Assembly: GCA_002477565.1 (NCBI GenBank) | Contig: DLQL01000103.1 | Span: forward strand, 1 to 24,391 | DNA: 24,391 bases | Source of the DNA: Flavobacteriaceae bacterium UBA7433 | GTDB taxonomy: Bacteria > Bacteroidota > Bacteroidia > Flavobacteriales > Flavobacteriaceae | Direction of reading: 5' to 3' | Shown: in pieces, positions 1 through 7,075 of the stretch | Layout: every line of letters starts with the position of its first letter | Position numbering within the stretch: position 1 is the first letter of the stretch | Position numbers and translations under genes: made by a program | Notes under the pieces: model-generated | What the model was told of the DNA's origin: nothing | Database searches by the model: none | The model's input: the letters and a program-made list of their open reading frames with translations, nothing else

Positions 1-752
1 GAAATCGTGCTCGTCGTTACTCCATCTTGTGCCGTAACAGCAATGGTTGTTGTTCCAGGAATGCTTGTTGCAGTGGTTACGACAGCGCTTGCATTTGTGT
101 CTGTTGTCGTTGCCGCAACCGTTGGAACAGTCGTTGTTCCTGCTGGCAATTCCACAGAATAACTAGTTGATGTTGCTTCGAAACCAGCAATGCTGTTACC
201 ATCTACAGTCAAAGCACTCAAAGAGATGTCTGTGCCTGCAGCTGATGTTGCTTTCCAGAAGTAGAGGTTGTCCAAGTACACGGTTCCATTTCCTTCGGTT
301 TTGAATTGGAATACCCTGTCTAAATTGGCAGTATATACTGAAAAAGGAATGTCAATACTTTGCCAACTTCCTGTTACAATAGCAATGCTGTAAGGGTTTT
401 CTACGGTAGGATTTTTACTGATTAGAAAAAAATCAAGAGCGGTTGCGTCATCTGTGTAGTAGTCCAAGTGAACGAACTCCATGGCTGAAACATCTGTTGC
501 AGGGTAATCCAATCCTTGGTAGTTTAGGTTGGCGTATTCCAACGTGTTGTTTCCGTCGATTTGGATTTCAGTAGTTTGAGTTTGTTGTCCCCAATTTGGA
601 TTTAGGTCGGATGCGATGTTTTCCGTAAAAGCATCACTGTACACAGAGATGACATCTACAGGTGCTTTGTTCGGGGTTGGAGCGGCAGATGATGGATTTT
701 GTGCATTTAGTGCTGAGAAACCGATAAAAAAAAGAAAGACATACTTGAACAT
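1..752 (-). CDS. Secreted glycan-binding-like protein with cadherin-like domain (3' part missing)
   Basis: The reading frame is open from an ATG at 752 to the left edge (250 codons plus 2 nt), so the C-terminus lies outside. Residues 1-18 form a signal peptide ending in NAQ. Residues about 20-165 look like the jelly-roll module common in flavobacterial secreted glycoside hydrolases and their companions: it opens APTPNKAPVDVISVYSDAF and closes with VYLDNLYFW. Residues from about 175 to the edge read as a cadherin-like beta-sandwich (SLSALTVDG, later VTAQDGVTT), a usual linker in such proteins. By family knowledge it is exported and binds glycans or carries a catalytic domain further on, for example GH16; that domain is not visible, so no enzyme activity is claimed. 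It follows the lipoprotein gene on the same strand after 202 nt. No TAnnTTTG box was seen directly upstream, so cotranscription is possible. Confidence 0.75.
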   Translation of the reverse strand, partial: MFKYVFLFFIGFSALNAQNPSSAAPTPNKAPVDVISVYSDAFTENIASDLNPNWGQQTQTTEIQIDGNNTLEYANLNYQGLDYPATDVSAMEFVHLDYYTDDATALDFFLISKNPTVENPYSIAIVTGSWQSIDIPFSVYTANLDRVFQFKTEGNGTVYLDNLYFWKATSAAGTDISLSALTVDGNSIAGFEATSTSYSVELPAGTTTVPTVAATTTDTNASAVVTTATSIPGTTTIAVTAQDGVTTSTI

Positions 753-900
753 AGGGGAACTGGGGGTAAATTAAAAAAAAAGGTCTTGGTGCTTGACAAG
801 GGCGGCTCAAAAAGGACCTAAAAAACTGTTTCTTATTGTATAATTAATGACTGAGCGCTAAAAATTCGATTGAAAAAAACGAGAACTCAAACAAGTAAAA

Positions 901-920
901 GGTTTTTTTGACAAAAAACC
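901..920 (-). terminator. A/T-rich hairpin between the two left-end genes
   Basis: GGTTTTTT and AAAAAACC form a perfect 8-bp stem around the loop TGAC. It sits 34 nt beyond the lipoprotein stop codon. The stem has only two G-C pairs, so it would be a weak terminator or a partial barrier between the lipoprotein gene and the gene at 1-752. Confidence 0.35.
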
Positions 921-954
921 CATTGCTTTTGTATCAACCGGAAATGCAATTCCT

Positions 955-1581
955 TTATTTTCCAAACGTAATGTTGTCAAAATAGACAATAGTTTCACTA
1001 CTTCTATTTCGAAAATCTGGAAAAACAATGATTTGATCCACAACTTTGGTAGCTCCTTTGCCGATACTTCCAGACAAATTAAAAGTCAATTCTTCCCATT
1101 CGTTGATTTTAGTATTTGCAACTTTTATCTCTGGTTGCGCTTCGCCATTAAACTCTGCAAATTTTATTCCTACATCACTTTTAACCGATTTATAGACCAT
1201 AATTTTGACGGTCTTGTTATTCTCATCAAATGTAAATCCACCAATATCAGTTCCGTGTTTTGATTCGCAACCTGCATAGGGAGCTCCATTTCTTCTTGCC
1301 GTTATTTTAGCTACCATTGCAGAAGTATTGATTCCTGTCTTGTCAGGGTTTTCAACAAATTCAACTGCTGGACCGTCATCATTTTCAAAAACAGTCCATG
1401 TCCAGGATGCGCCAAACCCATCTGTTTCAAAATCAATCGGATAATAGGGAGCAGTAGTCGAATATTCAATTACTTCTTCGTCTATTTCTTCTTTATCTAT
1501 TGATGTGGAATCACTTTCACTACAAGAAAAAGCGAGGGTTGAAATCAACAAAGCAAAAAGTGATTTTTTTAATAATTTCAT
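955..1581 (-). CDS. Surface lipoprotein with glycan-binding-type beta-sandwich
   Basis: This 208-residue protein starts with a lipoprotein signal (LAFSC, lipidated Cys20). An acidic stretch (DKEEIDEE, about residues 29-36) follows, which could help export to the cell surface as in other Bacteroidota lipoproteins. The rest resembles a carbohydrate-binding jelly-roll module seen beside or inside GH16 laminarinases: PIDFETDGFGASWTWTVFEN, then KIMVYKSV, EIKVANTKINEWEELTFNL and a closing YFDNITFG. No catalytic residues are recognisable, so a glycan-binding role at the surface is the best guess, inferred from the module. Its neighbour at 1-752 is another secreted multi-domain protein, which suggests the end of a polysaccharide utilisation locus, perhaps for a laminarin-like glucan. 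A promoter and an inverted repeat lie just upstream. Confidence 0.75.
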   Translation of the reverse strand: MKLLKKSLFALLISTLAFSCSESDSTSIDKEEIDEEVIEYSTTAPYYPIDFETDGFGASWTWTVFENDDGPAVEFVENPDKTGINTSAMVAKITARRNGAPYAGCESKHGTDIGGFTFDENNKTVKIMVYKSVKSDVGIKFAEFNGEAQPEIKVANTKINEWEELTFNLSGSIGKGATKVVDQIIVFPDFRNRSSETIVYFDNITFGK

Positions 1582-1601
1582 GGGTAAGTTTTAGTTAGTT
1601 T

Positions 1602-1622
1602 AATGTTCGAAAATAGAACATT
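1602..1622. promoter_or_regulatory. Operator-like inverted repeat over the -7 box
   Basis: AATGTTC (1602-1608) and GAACATT (1616-1622) are perfect 7-bp inverted half-sites separated by the 7-nt spacer GAAAATA. The repeat spans the candidate -7 box of the lipoprotein gene. This is what a dimeric repressor or other regulator site would look like. No T-tract follows and it lies upstream of the start codon, so a terminator is unlikely. The cognate regulator is not identifiable here. Confidence 0.4.
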
Positions 1623-1639
1623 GTTGAAACACCCGCAAA
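1608..1639 (-). promoter_or_regulatory. Candidate Bacteroidota promoter of the lipoprotein gene
   Basis: On the minus strand a TTTG (plus 1636-1639) is followed after 20 nt by TATTTTCG (plus 1608-1615). This matches the Bacteroidota pattern TTTG-N19-21-TAnnTTTG with one mismatch in the -7 box. The box ends 26 nt before the lipoprotein ATG at 1581. Confidence 0.45.
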
Positions 1640-1945
1640 TCTTTTAGCAATTACGTCAAAAAATTAAGGAGAACAATGCCTAGATCAAATGCCCTAAAGA
1701 TACAATTCACACCCCAGGCTTTGACAACTTTCATCCCACACACAATCAAATAAAACTGCCCACAACCCAAAGGCAGCAAGTAAAAAGAGTACTTGAAACA
1801 GCTTGAAGAGGCTCCTTTGAAAACCAAATGTTTTGAAATTCGCAAAAAAAAGCATTGAAAAATAAAAAATAAAAAAGTTTTGGCACTGCACATTTTCATT
1901 CCTATGATTTTTGACCAAAAGACCTAAAAAACCACGCGACTCAAT
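1640..1945. other. Gene-free divergent intergenic region
   Basis: This A-rich stretch separates the minus-strand lipoprotein gene from the plus-strand thioesterase gene. I see no convincing gene, tRNA or repeat. It holds an isolated AAGGAG followed by a 25-codon ORF (1676-1753), judged probably fortuitous. Promoter elements for the flanking genes lie at its two ends. Confidence 0.5.
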
Positions 1946-1962
1946 TATATTTGGTAAATTTG
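1946..1962 (+). promoter_or_regulatory. Candidate -7 boxes of the thioesterase gene
   Basis: Two perfect TAnnTTTG matches occur back to back: TATATTTG (1946-1953) and TAAATTTG (1955-1962), 26 and 17 nt before the ATG at 1980. No TTG element is found at the usual 19-21 nt spacing upstream, so either could be the real -7 box. Confidence 0.5.
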
Positions 1963-1979
1963 CAACCTAAGAAAACACC

Positions 1980-2534
1980 ATGGCTGCAAACACAAAAACT
2001 TCCAAAGACTCTTCTGTCACCATCGCCGAATTGATGCTCCCCTCTCATTCCAATTTCAGTGGAAAAATTCACGGGGGCTACGTCTTGAACTTGATGGATC
2101 AAATTGCCTTTGCCTGCAGCTCTAAATATTCAGGAAAGTACTGCGTTACGGCATCCATCAATACTGTAGACTTCCTCAGCCCCATCGAAGTTGGAGAATT
2201 GGTCACTTTAAAAGCACGTGTCAATTATGTCGGAAGAACTTCCATGACAGTAGGAATCCGCGTAACGTCTGAAAACATCCAAACGGGCGAAAAAAAACAC
2301 TGCAATTCTTCCTACTTTGTGATGGTCGCCAAAAACGACGATGGAAGCAATGCTGAAGTTCCCAAACTTAAAATCCAAACCAAAGAAGGTGTCCGTCGTT
2401 TTATGCGTGCCCTGAACCGCTTAGAAATGAAGAGAAAGAGAAAACAAGACTTTCACAAAAACGAATTCTCTTACGACACCTACAAAGAAGAAATCAAAAA
2501 ACACAACGTCGTTATAGATTTGACAGACAACTAA
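1980..2534 (+). CDS. Hotdog-fold acyl-CoA thioesterase
   Basis: The 184-residue protein belongs to the YciA/ACOT-type hotdog thioesterases, which hydrolyse acyl-CoA to free acid and CoA in the cytoplasm. The signature is clear: Asn25, the HGG turn at 31-33 and Asp40 (SGKIHGGYVLNLMDQIAF). The central helix and strands follow (INTVDFLSPIEVGE, then SSYFVMVA). A charged, lysine-rich tail of about 50 residues extends past the hotdog core; such tails occur in the family, and its role is unknown. The ATG at 1980 is the first in frame after the two -7 boxes. The molybdoenzyme cassette begins 46 nt downstream; no functional link is evident. Chain-length specificity cannot be read from the sequence. 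Confidence 0.9.
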   Translation: MAANTKTSKDSSVTIAELMLPSHSNFSGKIHGGYVLNLMDQIAFACSSKYSGKYCVTASINTVDFLSPIEVGELVTLKARVNYVGRTSMTVGIRVTSENIQTGEKKHCNSSYFVMVAKNDDGSNAEVPKLKIQTKEGVRRFMRALNRLEMKRKRKQDFHKNEFSYDTYKEEIKKHNVVIDLTDN

Positions 2535-2580
2535 GAGAACCGCTTAGAATTTCTTAAATTTACTGCAAATCAATTTCGAC

Positions 2581-3381
2581 ATGCAGACTTCCCGATACCA
2601 AAGCCTCAAAAAAGAGCTCAAAAAGACGCAGCTGGTAGACGATTTTTTGGTGGTAGAAGCCCCCCTCGAAATTCAAATCAACGAAAAACCCTTTGCCGCA
2701 GTCATGCGAACTCCGGGAGACGACGAAGTCTTGTTGAGAGGTCTTTTGTACGCAGAAGACATCTACAAAGGAAAAAACCCTTTGCTCCTAAAAAACAACC
2801 AAACTGAACCCAATGGTTTTGCAAAAGTACAGGTGCAAATTCCTGAAAAAGAATTGCGGAAAGGCTACCTCAACAAACGGACGCTCTTATCCGTATCCTC
2901 GTGTGGCATCTGTGGGAAACAAGAATTGGACAGCACAAAAACACCCAAAAAAAAATTAAAGAACACTCCTGCACTATCAATTGACTTGCTGCCAAGCATG
3001 TTTGAAAACATGCGCTCCAAACAAGCGACATTTGATCAGACGGGGGGCTCACATGCAGCGGCTCTTTTTGATAAAAAACACAGCCTGTTAAACACAAAAG
3101 AAGACATCGGAAGGCACAATGCAGTTGACAAATGCATCGGAGACCTCCTCCAAAAAGAACAACTGCACAAAGCTGCCTTTTTATTGGTCAGCGGGCGGGT
3201 CTCTTATGAAATCATCTCCAAAGCCTTTTTTGCCAAAATAGGAACTGTCGTGGCCGTTTCAGCTTGCTCCTCACTCGCCGTAGACTTCGCAAAAGAGTTT
3301 GGGATCTGCCTGATCGGGTTTTCAAGACAAGGAAAATCCACCCTATATGCTCATCCCAACCACACCCAAAAAACCGCTTAG
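2581..3381 (+). CDS. fdhD: Formate dehydrogenase accessory sulfurtransferase FdhD
   Basis: The 266-residue protein carries the FdhD hallmarks: the CxxC pair Cys108/Cys111 (SSCGICGK) on the mobile loop, the motif TGGSHAAALFD near residue 157, and EDIGRHNAVDKCIGD near 178. FdhD takes sulfur from the cysteine desulfurase IscS and transfers it to the molybdenum of bis-MGD cofactor, which Mo/W oxidoreductases of the formate dehydrogenase family need for activity. The gene for exactly such an enzyme starts 12 nt after its stop, so the two are almost certainly one operon. Upstream, TAAATTTA at 2555-2562 matches the -7 box except for the last base and may be its own promoter, but readthrough from the thioesterase gene 46 nt away is equally possible. 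Confidence 0.95.
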   Translation: MQTSRYQSLKKELKKTQLVDDFLVVEAPLEIQINEKPFAAVMRTPGDDEVLLRGLLYAEDIYKGKNPLLLKNNQTEPNGFAKVQVQIPEKELRKGYLNKRTLLSVSSCGICGKQELDSTKTPKKKLKNTPALSIDLLPSMFENMRSKQATFDQTGGSHAAALFDKKHSLLNTKEDIGRHNAVDKCIGDLLQKEQLHKAAFLLVSGRVSYEIISKAFFAKIGTVVAVSACSSLAVDFAKEFGICLIGFSRQGKSTLYAHPNHTQKTA

Positions 3382-3393
3382 CCAACAACAACC

Positions 3394-5754
3394 ATGAGTA
3401 CTAAAAAAACAACTGCACAAACACCCGAAAAACTTACGGGCATCCAACTCACAAAAATCCCCAAAGCCGCTGTGGGTTTCAAAGCGATTCGTTCTACTTT
3501 TGCCCAAATCAACAGAGAAGTAGGACTTGTAAAAGGCATGGGGCTGCTTGCTAAAATAAATCAAAAAGACGGCTTTGACTGCCCCGGATGTGCCTGGCCA
3601 GACCCCGACGAAAAGAGAGCTTTCTTGGCAGAATACTGTGAAAACGGGGCCAAAGCCATCGCGGAAGAAGCCACTAAAAACCGGGTATCTCCCTTGTTTT
3701 TTGCTACCCATGCAACCGACGAGCTCGCAGCCTTGTCAGACTTTGAACTCGGAAAAAAGGGAAGAATCACCCACCCCGTTCTGTTAAAAGAAGGCAGTCG
3801 CCATTACGAAGAAATTTCTTGGTCGAAAGCTTTTGAGCTCATTGGAAACTCACTCAACAAACTCCCATCACCAGACGAAGCCATTTTTTACACCTCTGGA
3901 AGAACGAGCAATGAAGCCGCTTTTCTCTACCAACTCTTTGTAAGAGAGTACGGAACCAACAACCTTCCTGACTGTTCCAATATGTGCCACGAATCCTCCG
4001 GCGCAGCACTCACAGAAACGTTGGGAATCGGAAAGGGATCTGTCACTTTGGATGATTTTGACTGTGCCGACTTGGTCATTGTCATGGGACAAAATCCAGG
4101 GACCAACCACCCGCGCATGCTGTCAGCGCTCGAAAGCACAAAAAAGCACGGAGGAAAAATCATCAGCATCAACCCACTGCCCGAAGTAGGACTCCTCCGC
4201 TTCAAAGACCCGCAAAACCCATTGAAATGGATCGGAACAGGAACGGAATTGACAGACCTTTTTTTACAAGTAAAGATAAATGGAGACGTCGCCCTGCTCA
4301 AAGCCTTGATGCTCCTTCTCTTGGAAAAAGAAGAAAAACAACCAGGAACTGTTTTTGACCAAAACTTTATCAAGACAAAAACACGTGGATACAAGGCTTT
4401 TATCAAAGACCTCAAAAAAGAAAACACAAGCGATTTGATTGCAGCTACTGGCCTTTCCAAAACAGAAGTGGAAGCGGCTGCAGCAATGATCGCTTCCCGT
4501 CAAAAAATCATCATTTGTTGGGCCATGGGGCTCACCCAACACAAAAATGGGGTCGACAACATTCGAGAACTCGTAAACCTCCTATTGCTCAAAGGAAGTA
4601 TTGGGAAAAAAGGGGCTGGAACCTGTCCCGTCCGTGGACATTCAAATGTTCAAGGAGACAGAACCATGGGGATTTGGGAAAAACCGCCAACCGATTTTTT
4701 AACAGCCCTCGAAAAAGAGTTTGAATTCAACGCCCCTAAAAAAAACGGGCTTGACGTGGTGGCATCCATCGAAGCCATGCACGCGAAAAAAGCCAAAGTT
4801 TTTGTCGGAATGGGCGGAAATTTTATTTCTGCAAGCCCCGACACTGAATATACCGCCGACGCACTGCGCGCCTGTGAATTGACGGTTCACATTGCGACCA
4901 AAATAAACCGCAGCCATTTGATTCACGGCAAACAGGCTTTGATCTTGCCATGCCTAGGACGCTCCGAAAAAGACTTGCAAGAAAGTGGAGAACAGTTTGT
5001 TTCTGTCGAAAACTCCATGGGAGTTGTTTCCAAATCTGCAGGCCACCTCTCCCCGCTTTCTGACCAATTGAAAAGTGAAACAGCGATCGTGGCAGGCATG
5101 GCCCTGGCCACCCTAAAAAACTCTAAAACACCTTGGGCAGACATGCCAAAAAATTACGACCGTGTCCGACAAGCGATTGAAAATACGATCCCAGGCTTTG
5201 AAAAATACAACCAACGAATTCGAATCCCCGGCGGATTTTACCTCCCCAACAAGGTACGAGCCAATGATTTTTCTGCCACAAAAACAGGAAAAGCAAACTT
5301 TACACTGAATAAAATTTCAGATGTCCAATTGGACAAAGATCAATTTTTAATGATGACCATCCGGTCCCACGACCAATACAACACCACCATCTATGGCTTA
5401 GACGATCGCTACCGAGGCATATCAAATGAGCGGAGGGTGGTGCTGATGCACCGAGAGGACATGAGGGAATTGGATTTGAAAGAGAAGGATTTGGTCACAT
5501 TGACAAGTCATTTCCAAGGTGAGCAACGAAGCGCAGCTGGCTTTTTGGCACTCCCCTACGACATTCCCAAAGGGTGTACCGCCACTTACTTCCCAGAGGC
5601 GAACGTTTTGATTCCCCTGCAAAGCAAAGCGAGAATCAGCAACACGCCTACCTCCAAGACGGTGGTCATCACAATTGCAAAAGAAAATGAAATCTCCACA
5701 CGCAACTTGCCTCCATTATTTCCTAAATTGGACAGCGAACAGCCCATCCCCTAA
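3394..5754 (+). CDS. FdhF/YdeP-family molybdopterin oxidoreductase
   Basis: This 786-residue protein is of the YdeP type (FDH-alpha-like, TIGR01701 style). The usual N-terminal four-cysteine [4Fe-4S] motif of formate dehydrogenases is replaced by CPGCAWPDP (Cys63, Cys66) plus Cys82 in YCENGAKA. The molybdopterin domain follows: GRTSNEAAFLYQ, then NMCHESSG, whose Cys198 sits where formate dehydrogenase has its Mo-bound Cys or selenocysteine, and a dinucleotide-binding stretch (VIVMGQNPGTNHPR). A C-terminal MopB-CT-like barrel occupies about residues 620-770 (RSHDQYNTTIYG, DRYRG). There is no twin-arginine signal, so it is cytoplasmic. The substrate of this subfamily is not established; formate dehydrogenase activity should not be assumed. 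E. coli YdeP is linked to acid resistance. It lies between fdhD and a small gene 4 nt downstream. No electron-transfer subunit is nearby. Confidence 0.9.
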   Translation: MSTKKTTAQTPEKLTGIQLTKIPKAAVGFKAIRSTFAQINREVGLVKGMGLLAKINQKDGFDCPGCAWPDPDEKRAFLAEYCENGAKAIAEEATKNRVSPLFFATHATDELAALSDFELGKKGRITHPVLLKEGSRHYEEISWSKAFELIGNSLNKLPSPDEAIFYTSGRTSNEAAFLYQLFVREYGTNNLPDCSNMCHESSGAALTETLGIGKGSVTLDDFDCADLVIVMGQNPGTNHPRMLSALESTKKHGGKIISINPLPEVGLLRFKDPQNPLKWIGTGTELTDLFLQVKINGDVALLKALMLLLLEKEEKQPGTVFDQNFIKTKTRGYKAFIKDLKKENTSDLIAATGLSKTEVEAAAAMIASRQKIIICWAMGLTQHKNGVDNIRELVNLLLLKGSIGKKGAGTCPVRGHSNVQGDRTMGIWEKPPTDFLTALEKEFEFNAPKKNGLDVVASIEAMHAKKAKVFVGMGGNFISASPDTEYTADALRACELTVHIATKINRSHLIHGKQALILPCLGRSEKDLQESGEQFVSVENSMGVVSKSAGHLSPLSDQLKSETAIVAGMALATLKNSKTPWADMPKNYDRVRQAIENTIPGFEKYNQRIRIPGGFYLPNKVRANDFSATKTGKANFTLNKISDVQLDKDQFLMMTIRSHDQYNTTIYGLDDRYRGISNERRVVLMHREDMRELDLKEKDLVTLTSHFQGEQRSAAGFLALPYDIPKGCTATYFPEANVLIPLQSKARISNTPTSKTVVITIAKENEISTRNLPPLFPKLDSEQPIP

Positions 5755-5758
5755 AAAC

Positions 5759-6157
5759 ATGAAAACATCAAGAACTGATTCCCTACAAAAACTACGGCCT
5801 GAAATCAAGACCGCAAAAAATTCGGCCGCAAGCAGTGCGCAAGAAACCTTTCAAAACAAAACCCTAAGACCGATCATCAAGTTTCAACACCCGCTGCTCT
5901 TAGCGCTTGTCAAAAAACACTTGAAAAAAAGAAATCAAAACTTACAGGCACTTTCCAGTGAAAAACTCGCGGCGCTTTTAGAGTCCAGTTTTGACAAGGA
6001 CGTTCAACTTCGGCAACTGATCAAGGGCATGGTCCTCGGCCTCTTCACTCAGGAAGAGTTTTTAACGTACTCACAAAATGATTCGGACACTCACAAACGC
6101 ATTCTTCAAATCTGCAAAGAACGTGTGCTTACAAACCTAGAAGAATTCCTTTCTTGA
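5759..6157 (+). CDS. Small helical protein of the molybdoenzyme operon, function unknown
   Basis: I do not recognise a named family. The ATG at 5759 is 4 nt after the oxidoreductase stop; an in-frame ATG at 5675 would overlap that gene by 80 nt and adds an unlikely N-terminus, so 132 residues are preferred. The protein is basic at its N-terminus and reads as mostly helical: LRPIIKFQHPLLLALVKKHL, then an amphipathic stretch ending in LLESSFDKDVQLRQLIKGMV and LGLFTQEEFLTYSQ. It has one cysteine (ICKER), no metal motif, no signal peptide and no membrane segment. The tight spacing implies co-expression with fdhD and the molybdoenzyme, so a chaperone, regulator or partner subunit is an inference from position alone. 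I have an impression that similar proteins follow this enzyme in other Flavobacteriia, which needs a search. Confidence 0.75.
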   Translation: MKTSRTDSLQKLRPEIKTAKNSAASSAQETFQNKTLRPIIKFQHPLLLALVKKHLKKRNQNLQALSSEKLAALLESSFDKDVQLRQLIKGMVLGLFTQEEFLTYSQNDSDTHKRILQICKERVLTNLEEFLS

Positions 6158-6223
6158 CCGCTGCAAAAAGTTAAAAAATCACCAACAGAGATTGAACTGG
6201 TTTTTAGAAAAAAAGCTGCCCAT

Positions 6224-6814
6224 TCAAGACGTCTCAGGCAACAATCGAAAGGTTTTTCGGTGAAAAGAAGTGATGCCAAAAGCACGAATGGCATTGCGGT
6301 GTTCTCGGGTTGGATATCCTTTGTTCTTTTTCCAATTGTACTCAGGAAACTGTGTGTGCATGGATAACATCAATGCGTCGCGGTAGGTTTTTGCCAATAC
6401 CGAAGCCGCTGCGATGCTTTTGTATTTTGCATCCCCCTTGACGATGGTTTGAGAAGGGATCTCACGGTAAGGATGGAACTTATTGCCATCAACGATGATG
6501 AATTCTGGAAGCAATGGCATCGCGGAGATGGATTTGTGCATGGCCAAAATAGAGGCCTGTAAAATATTGATTTTGTCTATTTCTTTTTCACCTACAATTC
6601 CCAGGCCAAAGGACAGGGCTTCCTGTTCGATGATCGGTTTTAAAAGCAGGCGTTGTTTTTCAGTCAATTTTTTGGAATCGTTCAACAGCGGGTGGTCAAA
6701 GTCTTTTGGCAAGATGACAGCTGCCGCAACCACAGGTCCAGACAAACAGCCTCTTCCTGCCTCGTCTGTACCCACCTCCAATCGATACTCTGAAAAGCGT
6801 GCCTCTAGTCCCAT
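6224..6814 (-). CDS. rnhB: Ribonuclease HII
   Basis: RNase HII nicks RNA-DNA hybrids at ribonucleotides, starting ribonucleotide excision repair and removing primers. With the start at 6814 the protein has 196 residues. The four acidic catalytic residues are visible: Asp17 and Glu18 in GTDEAGRG, Asp109 in IIVDGNKF, and Asp146 at the end of ASVLAKTYRD. Other family features are SGPVVAAAVIL, NDSKKL and the C-terminal KNKGYPTREHRNAI. An in-frame ATG at 6850 would add 12 residues, but a promoter with TTTG-N20-TACATTTG lies at 6862-6831, so its transcript would start downstream of 6850; the next ATG, at 6814, also matches the usual start just before the first strand. The gene converges on the molybdoenzyme operon with 66 nt between the stops. 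Confidence 0.95.
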   Translation of the reverse strand: MGLEARFSEYRLEVGTDEAGRGCLSGPVVAAAVILPKDFDHPLLNDSKKLTEKQRLLLKPIIEQEALSFGLGIVGEKEIDKINILQASILAMHKSISAMPLLPEFIIVDGNKFHPYREIPSQTIVKGDAKYKSIAAASVLAKTYRDALMLSMHTQFPEYNWKKNKGYPTREHRNAIRAFGITSFHRKTFRLLPETS

Positions 6815-6830
6815 ATTTTTGATCTGCTCA

Positions 6831-6862
6831 CAAATGTACAGGGAATGCACATAGGGAACAAA
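6831..6862 (-). promoter_or_regulatory. Promoter of rnhB, near-ideal Bacteroidota type
   Basis: On the minus strand TTTG (plus 6859-6862) is followed after exactly 20 nt by a perfect -7 box TACATTTG (plus 6831-6838). The rnhB ATG at 6814 lies 16 nt past the box, giving a short leader. This is the best promoter in the window and it settles the choice of start codon for rnhB. Confidence 0.65.
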
Positions 6863-6877
6863 TTGTTTTTAGAATTC

Positions 6878-7030
6878 TCAAAACCTCTGAGCGCAGGCAT
6901 CTCCACATTTGTGATGCCACCCCTTGTCACGGAAAGCAGCTTCCAAATATTCCAGTTTGCAAAAAGGGTACTTTCTGAATAAATAATTTACCTTTGCGAT
7001 GCAGCAAATGCAAGGACACTGCGCATCCAT
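6878..7030 (-). CDS. Candidate cysteine-rich small protein (50 residues)
   Basis: An ATG at 7030 opens a 50-codon frame ending in TGA at 6878. It is preceded by AGGAA a few bases upstream. The peptide has seven cysteines in a clustered pattern: CPCICC at residues 5-10, Cys24, then HHKCGDAC at 39-46. It also has an aromatic, basic centre (NYLFRKYPFCKLEYLEAAF). The clusters could bind a metal such as zinc. A GTG at 7069 would extend it by 13 residues. It lies 63 nt upstream of rnhB on the same strand. Against it: it is short, rnhB has its own promoter, and a candidate -7 box for the divergent porin gene falls inside it. I recognise no family. It is listed because the composition looks more like a protein than like a chance frame. 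Confidence 0.35.
   Translation of the reverse strand: MDAQCPCICCIAKVNYLFRKYPFCKLEYLEAAFRDKGWHHKCGDACAQRF
6989..6996 (+). promoter_or_regulatory. Candidate -7 box for the porin gene
   Basis: TACCTTTG is a perfect TAnnTTTG, 79 nt before the porin ATG at 7076. No TTG element is seen at 19-21 nt upstream; the nearest TTTG is 29 nt away. The match could be chance, especially if the small ORF on the other strand is real. Confidence 0.3.
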
Positions 7031-7075
7031 TTCCTGCTTTTTTAAAAAAATAAAGGAAAGGCATTCCACAATCGT

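Noticed and set aside
1676..1753. 25-codon ORF preceded by AAGGAG at 1666-1671
   Set aside because: Shine-Dalgarno sequences are scarce in this genome, the peptide resembles nothing, and there is no promoter box in front. Judged chance.
1651..1899. Hydrophobic 82-codon minus-strand ORF in the intergenic region
   Set aside because: Composition is driven by A/T runs on the plus strand, with no conserved motif and an overlapping alternative frame. Probably noise.
4382..4387. CACGTG core considered as parS
   Set aside because: The flanks do not form the TGTTnC/GnAACA palindrome and the site lies inside the oxidoreductase coding sequence. The CACGTG at 2215-2220 fails likewise.
3927..4460. 177-codon ORF antisense to the molybdoenzyme gene
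   Set aside because: The sense strand encodes conserved molybdopterin motifs; the antisense peptide is serine/phenylalanine rich as expected for a shadow.
6181..6205. Possible terminator (ACCA ... TGGT then TTTT) between the convergent small gene and rnhB
   Set aside because: Only four pairs with a 13-nt loop; too weak to call, though some terminator is expected in this 66-nt gap.
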